Assembly (NCBI GenBank): GCA_031763025.1
Contig: JASSKH010000030.1
Location: forward strand, 627,197-691,196
Origin: Macrocystis pyrifera
Taxonomy: Eukaryota > Sar > Phaeophyceae > Laminariales > Laminariaceae
Direction: 5' to 3'
DNA: 64,000 nucleotides
A program made the translations under genes and the position numbers. Shown piece by piece: positions 11,306 through 21,992 of this stretch; the stretch's first letter is position 1, and the number at the start of each line of letters is the position of its first letter. The notes beneath the pieces were generated by a model that was given only the letters and a program-made list of their open reading frames with translations, had not been told where the DNA came from and did no database searches.

Positions 11306-11760
11306 CGTCCCCCCGTCCCATTCACTATTTTCGCCGTCCTTTTCTGTCTTTCATATTAATGGTCAAACCTCAGCTCCGAGATCACATAGTAGGCCCTTCT
11401 CCCCCGTCCCCACGATGGTTAGTGTCTTCTTGCTTTTTCATCTTGAGAAGACTTCATCAGCCCTTTCTTCCTCCGTCAACTCTCGTCGGATTGACTGCGG
11501 AGGAGAAAAAGCGACAGAACAAATAGACACATATTAATACAGAGCAATGGCCCCCTCCACAGTGCCGGTATGCGCCAGCCAACACATCCGGCGCGATACG
11601 TAGCGGCAACCGGTACTATTAATAGCACACAGCCACACACTGGTCGAACCCAGCTGTGCCTATCGATTTCACAGGCACTATACGAGCGGGCAGCCGGCAC
11701 TCCACAGGGACCACTACTGTATAGTACAGCATCGGCCATAGGTACATAATACACCATTAA

Positions 11761-11869
11761 TATTACGGGGGGGCATAGTAAATAGGACCTACGGTACACA
11801 CAAGAACCTATATATTTACCTATTTTTATTACTAATATTTGGTCCTACTAACTATGGACCCCCGTAATA
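11761..11869 (-). mobile_element. MITE-1 copy
   Basis: The ends are TATTACGGGGGGGCATAGTA and its inverted partner finishing CCCCCGTAATA, with the internal ACCTACGGTACACACAAGAA typical of the reverse orientation. Confidence 0.9.
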
Positions 11870-12286
11870 AAATAGTAATTAATGTACTTCGTCTCCTCAC
11901 CGTGGGTCATTCGGTGTATTAATATTAATAGTAAGTGTTGGATTGGATAAGGCCTCCTGCGGCACCAGGTACCACAGGTATACAATAGCAACCCGCTGCT
12001 GCTGGGTCATGCAGGCGACGCTTATTTTACTACCGGGGCGACGGTTCGAGGAGCTTTACAGCATGCCAACCCGCACAACGTTCCCTCCACGATTTGGAAA
12101 ACAGTGTGTTGTCCGATCGATTATTCTTCTTGAAACCATGAGGAGTTTATCACCGCTCAGCGGGCGGCGAACCACTATATACTGCAGCTGTGTGTGATGG
12201 TTAACCCTTGGCGTCTCCAAAGCAATACATCTTTGGGCGGAAATATAAGGGTCGTTGGTACATTAATATGAATACCAAGCGGTCCT

Positions 12287-12394
12287 TATTACGGGGGACC
12301 ATAGTAAATGGGATCAAATTTGGTTAGAAAAAAATAGGGAAATATATAGGTTTTTGTGTACCGTAGGTGCTATTTACTATGGTCCTCCGTAATA
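12287..12394 (+). mobile_element. MITE-1 copy
   Basis: TATTACGGGGGACCATAGTA opens it and GGTCCTCCGTAATA closes it. The forward-type interior includes TATATAGGTTTTTGTGTACC. Confidence 0.9.
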
Positions 12395-12530
12395 GCGGTA
12401 GGCGGATAGTTGGTGGGAGCCCGCGCTCCTCATTCGTTTGGAGATTGTTTTTGAGTATGTAGGACTGGGGAACAATACGGCAATAATAAGCCAGCCGCGT
12501 CTTCGGCGAAGAACAAGGCACCCGACCCTT

Positions 12531-12612
12531 TTAGGACTGCACTCACTCCCGTTGTGGTGATAAACTACTCGAATTATAGGTACCTAGTCCCCGAAACGGG
12601 ACTGCAGTTGTA
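12531..12612. mobile_element. MITE-2 copy, decayed
   Basis: TTTTAGGACTGCACTCACTCCCG and GTCCCCGAAACGGGACTGCAG are the two inverted ends of the MITE-2 family. The element starts 137 bases after a MITE-1. Confidence 0.65.
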
Positions 12613-12619
12613 CAAAAGA

Positions 12620-14400
12620 AAAAAAAGAGAACCTAGCTTCTTTTTCGCCGAAAATGACGTGGGGGTGGAAGATCAACAAGGAAAAGGAATACACGTATGA
12701 ATACGTACGTATAGGGTAAACGAGGCTTTTCGTCAACGAGGGGGGGGGGGCGTGTAAGTCGGAGCCTAATAAGGGAAAATGAGGGGATTTACGTATTTGG
12801 TGGTTCAGAGTGACAGAAGAGAGATTGCTGTGTACTACACTACTACTACTACTACTACTGCTGCGGTATCGATTCAAGTCGGGCTGGAACTTGTACGACA
12901 CTTTGTCGGAAGGCAAACTATTAATAAATGGAACGAAAGACGCCTGAGCCGGGGGGAAAAACGGAGAAACCAACCACTTTTTCGGGGAAGGAAAAGACAA
13001 CATGTTCAACGATTTCAGTTTAATCACGAGAATTTAATCGTTGCTATTGGCCTAGACACCGAGCGACGAACAAGTACACGAAGAGTAGCATCGTCGACGA
13101 GCTGCCATCACCACACCAGGACCCAAGAACAGCCGATGATGCTCGAATATCTATTCCCGCTGTACATGCGTTGCTGTTGTATCTCGTAAGACACGCAGAA
13201 CACTTTCCAAACGGGGAAAATGACGCGGGACGAGACTATTCCCGCCCGACAGCAAAATAAATATTTCCGCGCTTCCTGTGGTGCCTTAAAGAATCCACAG
13301 CAGGGAAAGCGACATCAACACGCCTACTACAATAATCAACTTGCAAACCCAACAATAAATTACTCTGTGCTAGCTATTATCTCCAAACGAACTCGCAGGA
13401 GGGAAACCTTAAGCAACACGCCTACGCAGCTGCCAAACCCTGCGAGCACACCATTCCGGTAAAAATTTTTAGGTAACCCCGAACATTGCGCCCTTTCCTC
13501 GCACGCATGTACCAGCCCGAGTCCCGCGTGTACGATGCTGCCGAAACACCCGCCAAAACCTTTGTGTTACCACGAGGACTCCGCAAGACGCATCCTCCTT
13601 TTCCACGTACTTTATTTGACCACCCCCGAAAACACAAAAGGATATGTACGAGTGTATACGTGAAATTGTTGTTCCGGGCATAAAAGAGTAAAAAAAAAAA
13701 AAAACGACGACTACGTACCATCTTGTCGACAGATGGTGCATTGAGCATACCCCTCGCAGGGCAGTCGACATATGTACCCGAAGAAACAGACCCGGCTTGC
13801 TTGGAAACGACGCTCAGTCCATTGCTTGTGCACTTTGGTCACTACTACACGTACAAGAAGAGAAGCGGTGCTGCTGTCTGTCCTCCGCAAGTCCAGGTCG
13901 GGAGGCACCAGAAAAAGCATAACACCAGCAACACGCCAGTAAAACACCAGCTTGCACGGCTGGTTCTCAGCCGTTTCTCCCTTTCTCTCACGCACACACT
14001 ATGTTTCTCCAACCTCACATCATCCTCTCTCGTTTCTCCGACGTTATCTCAAAGCTATAGCAGTAGCATTGGCTCACAGCATGAACTGAGCTCTCTCCTT
14101 ATCTTTCCTCCTCACACGCCGGGCACGGCAACAGCAAGCCAGTGCAAAACAGCAGGAAGTTATGTCGACCGCCACCATCGTATCCTAGGCCCGGATAGAC
14201 AAGGGAGTCACACGTAGAGACCCAACCCCGCTCGGTCGTCGGTGACAATTCTCCGAGAACGACCTAAAACAAGAAGAAAATCGCTGGCCCCTCGCCCGCC
14301 CTCGCGCAAGCACGCCATATTTCATTCCATCGACTTGTGGATTACTGTTCACCATACCGTACCCCCCGCCCCCCTCCCCCGTACCGTAGGCCTCTTTCGG
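12620..14400. other. Intergenic, nothing recognised
   Basis: A (TAC)n/(CTA)n microsatellite occurs at 12836-12860. Open frames of up to 164 codons are present, but none has exon-like composition, motifs or splice signals that I can defend. Confidence 0.45.
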
Positions 14401-14795
14401 CTCGCGCGAGGCAGCTAATCAAAACAACCAAATCAAGCGGTCGGTAAGGAGTCCGGCAAGGCGGTTGGTAGAGCAGGCCTCTTCTTGCTCCCGCGAGTCA
14501 GCCAATAAAAAAAGCCAAATCGAACGGTCGGTAAGGAGTCCAGTAAGGCGGTCGGTAGAGCAGGCCTCTTCTAGCTCCCGCGAGTCGGTCAACCGAAACA
14601 GCCGAATCAAGCGGTCGGCAAGGAGGCCGGCAGGGCGGTCGGTAGGACAGGCCTGTTCTTGCCCCCGCGACTCAAGCCAATCAAAACAACCAAATTGAGT
14701 GGTCGGTAAGGAGATGCCACGAGTCAGCCAATCAAAACAGCCAAATCAAGCGGTCGGTAAGGAGGCCGGCAAAGGCGGTCGGTAGGGCGGGGACC
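14401..14795. repeat. 87-bp tandem repeat, five units, next to the DRE2 stop
   Basis: Units start at 14401, 14488, 14575, 14662 and 14717. Each reads CTCCCGCGAGTCAGCCAAT, then AAATCAAGCGGTCGGTAAGG, then GCGGTCGGTAG and GCAGGCCTCTTCTTG. The first three steps are exactly 87 bases; unit four is cut short after GGTAAGGAG. The array ends 18 bases before the DRE2 stop codon, so it lies in the DRE2 3' UTR or just beyond. Confidence 0.9.
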
Positions 14796-14812
14796 TTCGG
14801 CCGGTCAGCTAT

Positions 14813-17800
14813 TCAGTCATCCTGCTGGGAGCCTAGGTCCGACAGCATGATGAGCTTCTCCTGTCCCTTCTCGAACGCGGGCTTGCCCAGGAAGGGACAA
14901 CCGCCGCATCGGAAGGCGTCGCCCTTGTCAACCATCGCGGTAAATAATGGTGGTGGTGGTGGTGGTGGTGATGTTGTTGTCGATGGTGGTGGCGGTGGTA
15001 GCGATGGCGTTGTGGTGGTCGTGGCGGCGGTGATGATAGTTTGGTGGTGTTGGTGGTGTTGGTGGTGTCGGCATTGGCGACGGTGGTGATGTTGGTGTTG
15101 GTATTGGTGGTGATAGTTTTGGTGTTGGTGTTGATGTTGGTGTAGCCGTTATTGTTGATGGTGTTGGCATGGGAAATAATGGTGGTGGAGGTCAAGCGAG
15201 GCAAAAATAGGCACACGTGGGCGGGAGGAAAAATGAGCCAAAAACAAAACAACACATATTTCGAAAAATTGAGCCCTGCCATGACTTTACGAAGCCTAGC
15301 GCCAGCACCAATTAAAAAAAACAAAAGGGCGAAAGAGAGAAAAACAAGGAAATGAAAAACAAAACGGACAAAACAAAACGGCTGCGGGGCTGCAAACAAA
15401 ACAACAAATCATACACGTAGACAATTAGTGCGAGCGCACCAACAAAGCTGTGCTTCAGTTCAACAGCAAGGATAAGAGAAGAAATCGCCAACACCACATA
15501 TCCTTCCTCCTGTTCTATTTCCTCGAGTTGTTCTCACGCTAGCATTCCACGAACGGGGCTCGTACCCCCCCCCCCCCCCCCACCCCCAGCCCCCCTCCTA
15601 CCCGAAATAAACAAGCCAGAATATGATACCAGGTACACGATGATATATACGTAATGCGACCTTCGCCTTCTCCACACAGTCAGAGCGGCAGCACAAAACC
15701 GGTTGGAAAAAAACTTCAGAGAGGTGATTTTTCAGTCGGCGGCCGTCGTTAAGGCTCCCTGCACAGATTATTAAAGACATACCTGGTACATACGGCGGGA
15801 TTAGGCCGGCGTCGAACGGTACTTCAAACCAAAAAGCGTCGCCCGTAAAATCCGTAAAACACACCTTGGAGCAGTTTCCGCAGGCGGACGTGAGAGCATC
15901 GTCGACGTCCGCGACCGAGACCACAGGGCGCGGAGGCCCGGCTATCTCGCCCGCCTCCTCCATCTCGGCGCGCCCGCATGAGCAGTCCTTACACGCTCGC
16001 CTCTTGGTGGCGCAGCCGGCGGCGTCCTAAAAAACGCGCGTAAAATTAGGCGAACATAGAACCAGGGTTCATCCTTGGACACATGCTACGGAAGCCTACT
16101 TGACTTTGGGGCTCTTCCCTTGAGGAGGTCTAGTCTATCATATATTTTATACAAGGGGCTACGACGGCGGTCGCAGACACGCGTGCAGGGAGTATAAAAT
16201 ATGAAGTAAAAAGTAGAGGAGTATAAAGAGGCAGAGACTCGAAGCCGAAAGATTGAGAGCGTGCGCTCCGCATTCCACTCTGAGATTTTATTGTATGTCC
16301 TCATAATAACGGCAAACCGAGGAATGAAAAGGCGGCAGAATACTGACGATTACTTGCCGACTAACCGAAAAGCGGTGTAATCCTAGAAAGCGGTGCAACT
16401 AGCTTCAACTCAAGGGGTACGCGATTACCGACGGCGCAGCTCCGCAGAAAGGTGCCGTCACAGCAGCTGCTGTAGCAGTACTGTGGCAGCTGTACATCTC
16501 CGCAGTCACATAGTACAGCTCCATTGCTGCTGCCGCTGTACGATAGCGTACACACCATAAATGCTGCTGGCCGCCACACGAGCTGCTGGCTGTAGGTGAC
16601 ATGCGATATCTCTTTTATACTTCCGGGGGAATATTTGTTTGTGGATAGCAGTTCTCCATTAAGCCTGGGTGGCACGTGCTATCGGGGCGTTCCATCGATG
16701 TTCCAGACACAGCCATCCGCGCAGGCCTCCACAATGGCGACGCCGGCCGGGTACGTGACCCTCCCCATGGGTCGGAGGTCGGAGAGGACGTGCCGCAAAC
16801 AATCACGCGAATGCATATTCTCTGTCGAGAGACTATGGCGCAGAACACTGAAAGGGCAGGGATTTTCGGAGATTCCTTCGTAGATCTCAACGTCAAGGCT
16901 TCGCGCGGTCGCCACGGCGCTGAGCGGGCGGATCCTCCGACGCCGGGTGGTTCAGGCGTGGAGGGGGAACGGCCCGGCGGAGAAACCGCTCGGAAAGACA
17001 GTCAGAGGCGGGAGATATCCGCCGACTAAGAATTGATCGGATAAAGCTTAGGATCATAGGTATATTTATTATAATACAGGTACATATTATGGGGGTCTAT
17101 AGTTAATAGGACCTATGGTATACATTAAAAACCTATATATTTAGGTATTTTTACTAAAAATATTTGGTCCTATTTACTATGATCCCCCGTAATAGTACAT
17201 ATATATTAGATCATTATTGCTATTCGTAAGTCACCCAGAAACTGGCTTCGAAAAAAACTGAAAGTGCAACCCGATGGTTTATAGATAAATAACACGTGAA
17301 CATCCCAAGTGGCGTTCCAACAAAGATGGGGTAGTTATTTCAGTGCCCTTAACCCCTACCAGGTATAAGACTGCAGTCCCGTTTACAGGACAAACCAATC
17401 AATTATTTAAGTAGTTCGTCTCCAAAACGGGACTGTAGTACTAAAAGTGTTGAGGATCCCCGCCAAGTCAGAAGGGTCTTGGGACAAAGAAACTGCCACC
17501 CCTATCCCCTCTTGTAGCATGCGTCCTACATAAGAGTGTATGATAGCACGACAACAAACCAAGGCACGCGATGTGATACTGAAGACGGCGGGAAATTCGT
17601 TCGTGAAGACGCCCATCCTACACCCGTGTCCCAAACCCGACACGTTTCACTCGAGACGACCGACCGTCCGTCCGGCCAGCAGAAAACCTAATAGGCAGCT
17701 TTTTCTGGTAATAGCGGCGCGCTCGCGGGACCTCGACGGGAAAAAATGCCCACCGTTGACTGGACTACTGTGGCATGCTGTTGAAGACCAAGTTACTGGG

Positions 17801-19607
17801 TGGGTGTGCATGGGAAGAAAAAACAAGGTCGAAGGGAAGGAGGATGGGGGTACACGTACCTACTCTAATAGTAAAACCAGCCGCGGAAACGAAAAAGAAA
17901 CAAGAAGAAACACATACGGGTCATTAGTATCCGAAACCTGTGACCACCTGATCGACTGCACGGCGCTGCAGCATAACTGCAACATGACTGCAACAACGCC
18001 ACTGCGAGGGCACTGGAACATAATTGCACTGCAACATAATTGCACAGCACTGCACTGCGCTGTGCACTCGAATACAGCGCAATACAGCAACGAAAAACAG
18101 CAAACAAAAACACATCCACACCCCACCCCGCCCTATCCCACACCACGAGAGCACACACGCCTCACCGCTTCGCTGGCTCGCTTCACCGGCGCGGAGCCCT
18201 CCAGCAGGGCGTCCTCATCCACCAGGTCATCATCCTCCCCATCCCCCCCCCCCGCCTCCCGCTCCAAACATGCCACCGCCACCCTCATCCCCCTCGTCAT
18301 CGTCGTCGTCTAATGACAATGTCCACGTCTTCTTCACCGGCTGCGCCGCCTGAACCGAGCGGTCGCCACCCCCGCCACCGTTGCTCACACTCACACCGTT
18401 AGCCGGCGCCGGTTTCGTTCTGCGGAACGATACGCGGACTGGTGCGGAAGCCCCGGCGTCCCACGGCGCTCGCTTTCCGACCAAGACACGACCGTCTTCG
18501 GCAGACGGAGCGATCTCGATAAACCCGGCAAAGGTTAGGGCTCGTTTTGTCGAGACGGCAGGGTCGGAGGTGGGGATGGTGTCCGCTGGAGGCACAACCA
18601 CGCTAACTTTCCCGCCCGCCTTGAGGAGCTTTAGAACCTTTTTATTAGTTGCATAAGGGGTGGGGGCCGCGGTAGTAACTCAGTGAGGGGGGGCGCAATG
18701 AGAAAAAACGAAACAGAAGACAAGAATCAATAATGTCACAACCAAAACCCAAACCCAAACCCACACCAAATTCAACCCAACCTAACTCAACCTAACCTAA
18801 CTCAACCTAACCTAACCTAATCCAATAACCCAACCCAGACCAACCCAATCCAACCTGATCCAACCCAACCCTACACAAAACCCCACCGAAACCAAAACGA
18901 GAACCAAACCAGACCTTTCCCACCGTGCCCCTTCGGCAACACATCCGACCACGCAAGGCCTCCTCACCATCATTAGAGTAGCGATCATGATATCGATCAA
19001 CGACACGGTTTCAATTTTCGATACTCGGAACAGAGTTTCGATATTCGATATTCGAACGTCGATTTTTCCGTTCAGTGTACAAGCATAAAAACTACGGGAA
19101 CGCATAGAGGCCGAACCAGGTACATACGTCGTTTTTTTTTTTTTCGTTCATCCAGTGTACGTATCGGTATAAAAAATACGAGGATGCCGAGGCATGGAAG
19201 GCAAAACGCGCTCGGCACGATATACCTGTCGTACATGGTATCGAGTTTCGATATTCCGATACCTCAAACTTCGATATATCAGAAAAATCCAAGTTCAACA
19301 AACCCGATACATAGAAACCCGACAAACCCGATCAAAACCTTCGATTCGATATCCAACAACATTACTACAGTACTTCTCACCTCTCCCAGCACAGCGCCGC
19401 TCCCCCGCTCCCCGTCCTCTACGACAATCGAATCGTACGTTCCCGCCGATGCCACCGCGTGCGAGCCCAGGAAGCCCGGCGGACACACGCTCACCGCAGC
19501 CCCCGCCCCCCTAGAAGCCGACGCCCACGCCGCCGCCACCGTCGCCTCTTCCCCCCCCTCGGCGCAGACCACGAGGGCCTTCAAGCCGGCGGAGGCGGGT
19601 GCGATAG
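14813..19607 (-). CDS. DRE2: Anamorsin homologue DRE2/CIAPIN1 (cytosolic Fe-S assembly), at least four exons
   Basis: DRE2 accepts electrons from the diflavin reductase TAH18 for cytosolic iron-sulfur cluster assembly. Visible exons in transcription order are 19607-19381, 18637-18166, 16026-15865 and 14923-14813; junctions are GT-AG and in phase. The first two give the methyltransferase-like N domain ([13 protein letters not shown], then [17 protein letters not shown]). The second ends in the acidic linker [12 protein letters not shown]. Exon three has the [2Fe-2S] motif (C...CKDCSC) and SACGNCSK; exon four completes the twin CX2C site with [17 protein letters not shown]. The 5' edge at 19607 is an acceptor guess: no suitable ATG is seen, so a first exon is missing. 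Within exon two an 11-C run at 18243-18253 puts [11 protein letters not shown] one base out of frame with [11 protein letters not shown]; a run of ten would restore the family pattern, so sequencing slip or a tiny intron is likely. Confidence 0.93.
14948..15180. repeat. Imperfect GGTGGT/GTTGGT microsatellite in DRE2 intron
   Basis: About 230 bp consist of GGT, GTT and GAT triplets immediately upstream (in DRE2 sense) of its last exon. It acts as an acceptor-side CCA-rich tract on the coding strand. A 14-C tract also occurs at about 15567-15580 in the same intron. Confidence 0.85.
16620..17035. other. GC-rich island with open frames inside DRE2 intron
   Basis: Both strands stay open for about 80-117 codons. 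The reverse frame ends [19 protein letters not shown], which looks protein-like, but it matches no part of DRE2 and the neighbouring DRE2 exons already join in phase without it. It could be a relic exon of another gene or a nested gene. I cannot decide. Confidence 0.3.
17085..17194 (-). mobile_element. MITE-1 copy in DRE2 intron
   Basis: TATTATGGGGGTCTATAGTT and GATCCCCCGTAATA are the ends, with the reverse-type interior ACCTATGGTATACAT. Confidence 0.9.
17366..17442. mobile_element. MITE-2 copy in DRE2 intron
   Basis: AGACTGCAGTCCCGTTTACAG and TCCAAAACGGGACTGTAGT form inverted ends around a short AT-rich centre. Confidence 0.75.
18736..18880. repeat. Telomere-like CCTAA/AACCC repeats in DRE2 intron 1
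   Basis: The stretch is a degenerate mix of AACCCAAACCC, CAACCTAACCTAACC and CCAACCCA words, read as (GGTTAG)n on the other strand. It lies between DRE2 exons at 19381 and 18637. It is irregular, so it is either an old interstitial telomeric block or a simple repeat that resembles one. Confidence 0.7.
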
Positions 19608-19676
19608 CTAGCGGTGGTGCGGACGGGGTGAGTGCCTGTGACGGGCGAGAGCGGAGGGGCGGATGGGCGGGCGACG

Positions 19677-19782
19677 GGGGGGGGCGTGCTCATTTGTTGC
19701 TTGCCTAAGTCATTCGACAATTGATCACGTATCCTTTTCGAGACGGAGCACCGTTCCTACTCCCAGCAAACAGACCTCCAGC
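19677..19782 (-). mobile_element. LINE 3' tail fragment
   Basis: In the reverse direction the segment reads GGTCTGTTTGCTGGGAGTAG, GTGCTCCGTCTCGAAAAGG and AAGCAACAAATGAGCACG, then nine C at 19677-19685. It is the same ORF2 terminus as the copy ending near 11040. Another G run of about 13 (on +) lies just outside at 19788-19800. Confidence 0.8.
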
Positions 19783-19858
19783 GACGGGGGGGGGGGGGGG
19801 GATTGACGGGGTGCGTGGTAGAGCTACTATTAATAGCATAATCTTGAAACCATATAAA

Positions 19859-20083
19859 ACGGGGGGTCATAGTAATCAGGGCCCATCATACACACAAAAA
19901 ACCTATTTATACCAGTACTTTTACTATTACGGGGGTCCATAGTTAATAGGACCTATGGTATACATAAAAACCTATATGTTTGACTATTTTTACTAACAAA
20001 ATTTGGTCCCGTTAACTATGGATCCCCGTAATAAGCATCCTTGGACTAAGCATATTTGGTCCTGAATACTGTGGTCCCCCGAA
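19859..20083 (-). mobile_element. MITE-1 inserted in MITE-1
   Basis: A complete copy at 19925-20033 (TATTACGGGGGTCCATAGTT to GATCCCCGTAATA) is embedded in an older one. The older left half is 19859-19924 (ACGGGGGGTCATAGTAATCAGG) and its right half is 20034-20083 (TATTTGGTCC...GTGGTCCCCC). Both lie in reverse orientation. The outer copy is visibly more diverged. Confidence 0.85.
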
Positions 20084-20708
20084 CTGCAGCAGAAATCGAT
20101 TTGAAGGCCAAAGCGCGAGCGCCAGGAGCTGAGAGTAGAGTCGATACGACGATGCTACACAGTGTGGAGGTGAATGATAGTACTGACTATGCTGTCGAGT
20201 TGTGTCTGTGCGGGAGCGGCGAGGGCGGGAGAAGCGAAGAGAGATGTGGTTGTGTGGTGTGCTCGTACTCGTGCAAACAGCAGCGGTCGTCGTACAGTAG
20301 TAGAGACCAGTACGTAATCGTTCGGTTGCAATCGTGCTCATACGATACGAGACACGGCAGTAGCGTAGGGACCTCCTGTGAATCATCAAATCATCCAGTT
20401 TGGCCAGCCTCTCCGCAACTGCATCCCCCCGCCTGGGAACTGGCGAAGCACCCATTCACGAACTGCGGAGCTTGGGGTGATCGGGTCGGGCAACAACCGA
20501 GACACCCGTATATACCACGCGTGGGACGTCAAGACACATATATGCCCACGGCGACCCCAACGCTTGTGTGCATTCAGGACTTGAGCTCGAGAACGAGAGG
20601 GGCTGGCCTAAAAGGCAGAGAGGTGCTACTCGGCCTCCGTCCCGCTCCGCAAATATCAATATTCCCAAATCGCGCTGAATGTATATACAAACACACGAAC
20701 GCTATTGA
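20084..20708. other. Mostly unassigned; possible reverse exon near 20380-20440
   Basis: On the reverse strand a short stretch reads GDAVAERLAKLDDLMIHR, with CAG acceptors on its 5' side and AGGAGGTCC after it. It would suit a downstream exon of the small gene at 21335-21649, but the codon phase does not match the donor I see there. The rest holds nothing I recognise. Confidence 0.3.
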
Positions 20709-20801
20709 CCCTCTTAGGACTGAAATCCCGTTTTAGGGGGAAAAAACAGTCAAAATCTACGTAGTTGGTCCCCAAAACGGGACCGCAGTCTTGAAAGGGT
20801 T
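20709..20801. mobile_element. MITE-2 copy, near-complete palindrome
   Basis: CCCTCTTAGGACTGAAATCCCG and TCCCCAAAACGGGACCGCAG with CTTGAAAGGG are the inverted halves around TCAAAATCTACGTAGTTGG. This is one of the best copies for defining the family. Confidence 0.8.
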
Positions 20802-20825
20802 ACGTACTATTAACAGCGTTCAATG

Positions 20826-21118
20826 AAAAGAAGAATCACACGTCGTACACATAAATCACGATCTATCTATCTACTCTACAGATCACTACAGATCATCAAA
20901 GATCCTAACCTGCAGATACGAGGTGTGGTGAAGGAACTGTTGTACAAGTACAGATCCAACCCAAGAAACCACGTCCTACAGGTACGAGTAGACCGTGCAG
21001 ATTCTACGGCTTCCACCCGGCAACATGAGCTGTGTAATTGAAAGCAGATCCCTGCAGATCAGGCATATATACCTATCTTGCCTGGAAGACCTGAACCATC
21101 AAGTGGGATTCGGTGAGC
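20826..21118 (+). repeat. GATC-rich dispersed repeat, copy 2
   Basis: It shares ACAGATCCAACCCAAGAAACC and TCCACCCGGCAACATGAG with the copies at 3700 and 31482. Confidence 0.65.
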
Positions 21119-21334
21119 TGTCCGTGCCTCACTCATGTCAAGCGGTGTCCGATTTGTAAAAAAGCGGCTTCGTGACGACAGTAGCAGTCTGCCCACAAGT
21201 TTCTACTACTACGAGTCATGATACCAGAGGGTATTACATACCAGTCAGTACGCACCTGGTATCCAGTTTGGCCGCGAAACGACTGCAAAAAAGTATACAA
21301 TTCTAATTCCAAGTGATACGTTTTTACTGGAAGT

Positions 21335-21649
21335 CTAGATGTCCTCGGGTTTGAAACTTGTCGCGTGGGCGTAATCAACTACCCGCACTCGACGCACGAT
21401 CAACCGCCCAAGAGCTCTGAATGAAAACACCACGCCTCTCCCCCACCGCACCTCCTCCTCGGCTTTCTCCATGGCTGATGATGTACGCTTTTCTGTCGCG
21501 CTCTTATCGCTAGCCTGCTGCTGTGGCCGCTGTGGCTGCTGTCCTGATGACCTACTGGTACTGGCGGCGTAGACCACGATAGCGGTGGCGGCTATCAAGC
21601 CCAGAGCAGCCGTCGCGACCAGCAAGGGCGCCTTTCGAGTGGTGGACAT
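21335..21649 (-). CDS. Small single-pass membrane protein, function unknown
   Basis: I do not recognise this gene. The frame opens MSTTRKAPLL and continues with a clear hydrophobic segment of about 22 residues (VATAALGLIAATAIVVYAA). A Q/P/S-rich stretch and a charged one (SAMEKAEEE) follow. The N terminus is basic and the hydrophobic part has no obvious cleavage site, so a signal anchor fits best. As drawn it is 104 residues and ends at TGA. GAGGAG|GTGCGG at about 21458 could instead be a splice donor, leaving only the first 64 or so residues as exon one. The start codon lies 343 bases from the start of the divergent gene on the other strand, which suggests a shared promoter. Confidence 0.5.
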   Translation of the reverse strand: MSTTRKAPLLVATAALGLIAATAIVVYAASTSRSSGQQPQRPQQQASDKSATEKRTSSAMEKAEEEVRWGRGVVFSFRALGRLIVRRVRVVDYAHATSFKPEDI

Positions 21650-21992
21650 CTACAGCGGAGATATAAGCAGACGGTGTGGATCCGCAGCGAGTGCTTGAGC
21701 CAAGTTTGAAGCGCCTACACTCGCACAAGGTATCTGCTATGCAGTGAGTTTGCTGTTGTTCAGCTCGGTTCAGCACGAAGTTTTCGTAAATATTTGGGAG
21801 GATTCGTGTCCGGGGCTGTTTCGTTTTCGTTTTACAGTTAGTGGAACCGGCTGCCCCGTGTGCCCCACCAGTGCCACAGCCAGCAATAGATCAGTTGTCT
21901 AGAAGATCATATTGCTGTGCGTGCTCTGTGCTGTGTGCTGCCTAAACAACGAGCCAGATACTACTGCGGCACGACGGGACGTATAGTGATCG
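21650..21992. promoter_or_regulatory. Putative bidirectional promoter
   Basis: This 343-bp gap separates two divergent start codons (21649 on minus, 21993 on plus). It contains no repeat family member, unlike most gaps of this size here. I see no TATA box at a convincing place; the call rests on the gene arrangement alone. Confidence 0.35.

Noticed and set aside
13723-14217. 164-codon forward frame
   Set aside because: Composition is like the flanking intergenic DNA and no motif or splice signal supports it.
14833-15399. Reverse frame with long Thr/Asn/His runs
   Set aside because: Most of it translates the GGT/GTT microsatellite. Only the last 36 codons region is real, and it belongs to DRE2 in another frame.
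17540-18313. 257-codon forward frame
   Set aside because: Its 3' part is antisense to DRE2 exon two, and the rest lies in the DRE2 intron without features of its own.
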